From Actinomycetota bacterium (GTDB lineage Bacteria; Actinomycetota; Acidimicrobiia; Acidimicrobiales; JACDEA01): a stretch of 6,444 nucleotides of DNA. The notes below the pieces were generated by a model. It saw nothing but the letters and a program-made list of their open reading frames with translations. It did no database searches and was not told where the DNA came from. Below, in pieces: positions 4,637 through 6,444 of the stretch (position 1 is the stretch's first letter; each line of letters begins with the position of its first letter). The DNA lies in the NCBI GenBank assembly GCA_013816725.1, contig JACDEA010000136.1:1-6444 (forward strand). Reading direction: 5' to 3'. Made by a program: the position numbers and the translations under genes.

Positions 4637-5320
4637 TTACTCGGCCAGGCGTCCGGCCATGAGTTCGGCGATGCGAGCCATGTCGACCCGGATGAACACC
4701 GCCTCGGCCTCGGCGGTGAGGAGGTCGCCGGCGTACATGGCGCCGGTAGTGAACGTCTTGCGCCCCTCGATGCGGTCGATGCCGGCCTCGATTCGCAGCG
4801 CAGTCTTGAGTGGGGTCGGCTTGCGGTAACGGATGGTGAGCGTGCCGGTCATGCCCGGCTGGCCGCCCAGCGACTGCGCCATCCCGAGCACCTCGTCGAA
4901 GGCGGCCGCGATGTGGCCGCCATGAACCGAGCCCGGCGGCCCCTCGTAGGCCGCGCCATAGTGCACGCGGCCGACCACGGTCTGGTCCTTGATCTCCATC
5001 TCGATGGGCGGCGCCAGCGGGTTGGCCCGGCCGGCGAACGGGCTGTGGTCGAAGAAGGCGTGCGGGTCCCCGGCGTTGGCCGCTTCGGGAAAGCCTTCGA
5101 ACGGGCGGCTGCGCGGGTAACGGGCGAGGATGGCGGCGGCCTGCGACACGAGCGCGGTCACGTCGGCCAAGGCATCCTCCGGAGCCTTGGTCGCGAACAT
5201 CCGGTCGATGACCGACCGCACCGAATCGGCGGCGCGCCGCATCTCGGCCCGGCGGGGGTTGACGTCGCTCTCGAGCAGCTCGCGAACCCGGTGGTCGAGC
5301 GGCACGTCGCCCTCAGACAT
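4637..5320 (-). CDS. PaaI-family hotdog thioesterase with long N-terminal extension
   Basis: The product has 227 residues. The C-terminal part (about 85-220) is a hotdog fold of the PaaI/THEM4 type, which hydrolyses acyl-CoA thioesters. The hallmark is GSVHGGHIAAAFDEVLG: H133-G134-G135 and D142 lie on the central helix, with D142 at the usual catalytic acidic position. TGTLTIRYRKPTPL matches the following strand of the family, where substrate CoA contacts lie. The first 70 or so residues are a charged, mainly helical extension that the minimal family (about 130-150 residues) lacks. No signal or membrane segment is seen. The ATG at 5320 overlaps the xthA stop by 8 bases (ATGTCTGA), which suggests translational coupling. 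The acyl substrate is unknown; a link to base-excision repair is not implied by the overlap alone. Confidence 0.88.
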   Translation of the reverse strand: MSEGDVPLDHRVRELLESDVNPRRAEMRRAADSVRSVIDRMFATKAPEDALADVTALVSQAAAILARYPRSRPFEGFPEAANAGDPHAFFDHSPFAGRANPLAPPIEMEIKDQTVVGRVHYGAAYEGPPGSVHGGHIAAAFDEVLGMAQSLGGQPGMTGTLTIRYRKPTPLKTALRIEAGIDRIEGRKTFTTGAMYAGDLLTAEAEAVFIRVDMARIAELMAGRLAE

Positions 5321-6089
5321 CGATGTCCACGAACAGCGGCGCGTGGTCCGACGGGAGCTTGCCCTTGCGGGCGTTGCGGTCGATCAACGCGAATCGCAGG
5401 CGCTCGGCCAGCATCTTGGTGACCAAGATGAGGTCGATGCGCATGCCTCGGCCCTGGTGGAAGTCGCCGGCGCGGTAGTCCCACCACGAGAAGAGCCGGT
5501 CGTCGTCGTAGACGAGTCGAAACGCGTCGGTCATGCCCCACTCCTTGATCGCGGTCAACGCCTTGCGCTCGGGCTCGCTCACGTGGGTCGCGCCGTGCGC
5601 GCTTGTCGCGTCCCACACGTCGCGGTCGTCCGGGGCGATGTTGAAGTCGCCGCAGATCGCCACCTTTGTCTCAGGATCGCACGACTCCGCCAGGTGTGTC
5701 CGCAGTTGTTCGAGCCACGCGAGCTTGGCTTCGTAGTGCTCGGTCCCGGCCGCCCGGCCGTTTGGTACGTACACGGTCGACACGCGGATCCCCCCGCAGG
5801 TGGCCGACAGGAAACGGCTCTCGACGATGTCGTCCTCGCGCTCACCGGAGAAACCGGCGACGGGATCGGTCAGGCCGACCCGGCTCAGGATGGCGACGCC
5901 GTTCCAACGCCCGTTGCCGTGGTGCGCGGTCTCGTAGCCCAGCGCGTGGAACGTCAGCGCCGGGAAAGCGGCGTCGGCCAGCTTGGTCTCCTGCATGCAC
6001 AAGATGTCGGGTTGCGCGTAGGCGAGCCACTCCTCCACCCGGCCCAATCGCGCCTTGAGGGAGTTCACGTTCCATGTCGCGATGCGCAC
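5313..6089 (-). CDS. xthA: Exodeoxyribonuclease III (AP endonuclease, ExoIII family)
   Basis: The 258-residue product is an ExoIII-type Mg2+-dependent enzyme that cuts DNA 5' of abasic sites and removes nucleotides from 3' ends in base-excision repair. It starts MRIATWNVNSLKAR and keeps the catalytic set of the family: N7, E34 (in MQETK), Y107 (YVPNG), D148 and N150 (GDFNIAP), D219 (RIDLIL) and H249 (SDHAP). These match N7, E34, Y109, D151, N153, D229 and H259 of the E. coli enzyme, and the length is normal (E. coli 268). The start is taken as GTG 6089: it gives the family N-terminus and has GGGAG (6100-6096) 6 bases upstream. An ATG at 6113 would add eight unconserved residues. The upstream Lys-rich gene ends 43 bases before it on the same strand, with no promoter or terminator evident, so an operon is likely. 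Confidence 0.96.
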   Translation of the reverse strand: MRIATWNVNSLKARLGRVEEWLAYAQPDILCMQETKLADAAFPALTFHALGYETAHHGNGRWNGVAILSRVGLTDPVAGFSGEREDDIVESRFLSATCGGIRVSTVYVPNGRAAGTEHYEAKLAWLEQLRTHLAESCDPETKVAICGDFNIAPDDRDVWDATSAHGATHVSEPERKALTAIKEWGMTDAFRLVYDDDRLFSWWDYRAGDFHQGRGMRIDLILVTKMLAERLRFALIDRNARKGKLPSDHAPLFVDIDV

Positions 6090-6095
6090 GATTGT

Positions 6096-6100
6096 CTCCC
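6096..6100 (-). promoter_or_regulatory. Shine-Dalgarno site (GGGAG) deciding the xthA start
   Basis: GGGAG on the minus strand is followed by six bases (ACAATC) and then the GTG at 6089. This site lies inside the longer reading frame that begins at ATG 6113, which argues that the shorter form is the translated one. Confidence 0.75.
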
Positions 6101-6132
6101 GCCTTTCCAGCAAACGTCGAGTTCCCGAGCAG

Positions 6133-6444
6133 TCAGGACTTCTTTCTGACGGCCGCCTTCTTGGTCGCCGCCGCCCTCTTCTCCGCCGCCTTCTTGGCCG
6201 CCGGCTTCTTCTCGGCTGCTGGTTTCTTGTCGGCTGCCTTCTTCTTGGCCGCCGGCTTCTTCTCTGCTGGCTTCTTTTCCGCTGGCTTCTTTTTGACGGC
6301 CTTGTCCGGTGCGGTCGTCTTGGCGGCCTTCTTCGTTGTCTTCTTGGTCGCCTTCTTCCTCGTCTGCTCGGCCACCGCGATCTCGATCTCAGCCTCGACG
6401 GTCTCCTCGGTGGGCTGACCGGCGACGTGGACGAACTGCGGCAG
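6133..6444 (-). CDS. Lys/Ala/Pro-rich histone H1-like C-terminal tail of a protein truncated by the window edge
   Basis: The frame runs from the right edge without a stop to TGA at 6135-6133, 103 codons. The first visible 23 codons (LPQFVHVAGQPTEETVEAEI, then EIA) look like ordinary coding sequence and are acidic. From about 6366 on, the protein becomes a tail of KKATKK, KKPAE and KKPAA units with AAG almost the only Lys codon. Such tails occur on actinobacterial HU-type nucleoid proteins, topoisomerase I and other DNA- or RNA-binding proteins, where they bind nucleic acid. A GTG at 6375 could start a separate 80-residue H1-like protein, but the open frame before it makes a longer protein more likely. 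The N-terminal domain is outside the window, so the protein is not identified. It precedes xthA by 43 bases. Confidence 0.75.
   Translation of the reverse strand: MPQFVHVAGQPTEETVEAEIEIAVAEQTRKKATKKTTKKAAKTTAPDKAVKKKPAEKKPAEKKPAAKKKAADKKPAAEKKPAAKKAAEKRAAATKKAAVRKKS
6266..6291. repeat. 15-bp imperfect tandem repeat in the Lys-rich tail
   Basis: GCTGGCTTCTT appears at 6266-6276 and 6281-6291, a 15-bp period that codes two KKPAE units on the minus strand. Further diverged copies lie to the left across about 6185-6265 (GCCGGCTTCTTC variants). The tail has evidently grown by short duplications. Confidence 0.75.

Noticed and set aside
4622..5422. 266-codon plus-strand frame across the thioesterase
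   Set aside because: It is antisense to a hotdog thioesterase with clear HGG...D motif and lacks any recognisable domain.
6090..6113. Longer xthA starting at ATG 6113
   Set aside because: The eight extra residues (MLERRETI) are not part of the family N-terminus, and the Shine-Dalgarno site for GTG 6089 lies within that extension.
6074..6418. Apparent Phe/Ala-rich membrane protein on the plus strand
   Set aside because: It is the reverse complement of the AAG/GCC-rich Lys/Ala tail. AAG read backwards gives CTT/TTC, producing false FFLAA-type hydrophobic repeats.

Overview
The window is very GC-rich, with strong G/C at third codon positions, GTG starts and start codons placed directly behind TANNNT -10 boxes. 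Together with a UvrD-type helicase carrying an HRDC domain (the UvrD2 arrangement known from actinobacteria) and a DUF2505-like protein, this suggests chromosomal DNA of a high-GC actinobacterium. An uncultured or Acidimicrobiia-like lineage would fit, but the exact lineage cannot be fixed from the sequence. No transposase, integrase, phage gene, CRISPR array, rRNA or tRNA is visible.

Layout. Positions 1-237 (minus) hold the N-terminal 79 codons of an alpha/beta-hydrolase running off the left edge. A gene-free divergent region of about 340 bases follows (238-577). It is rich in inverted and direct repeats, including a hairpin with a GNRA-type loop, a 14-bp inverted repeat, and a tandem 11-bp repeat flanked by 8-bp direct repeats. 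It ends in a leaderless promoter. A plus-strand cluster comes next: the UvrD2-like helicase (578-2542), a DUF2505/SRPBCC-like protein (2553-3053), a 96-residue protein that is essentially a lone sigma-70 region 4 (3085-3375), and a conserved actinobacterial protein of unknown function (3390-3818). The last has its own leaderless promoter overlapping the stop codon of the sigma-like gene.

The rest is on the minus strand and converges on that cluster. In order of transcription it holds the end of a gene with a Lys/Ala/Pro-rich histone-H1-like tail (6133-6444, cut by the right edge), exodeoxyribonuclease III xthA (5313-6089), a PaaI/hotdog thioesterase whose start overlaps the xthA stop by 8 bases (4637-5320), and a secreted Ser/Thr-rich, probably wall- or membrane-anchored protein (3833-4531) ending 14 bases from the convergent neighbour.

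Two genes are clear DNA-repair enzymes: the helicase and ExoIII. The others look like housekeeping or hypothetical neighbours. The most unusual items are the stand-alone sigma region 4 protein, the structured divergent region upstream of the helicase, the apparent loss of the tetracysteine motif in the UvrD2-like helicase, and the repeat-built Ser/Thr stalk of the surface protein. I see no convincing complete new defence or mobile system.
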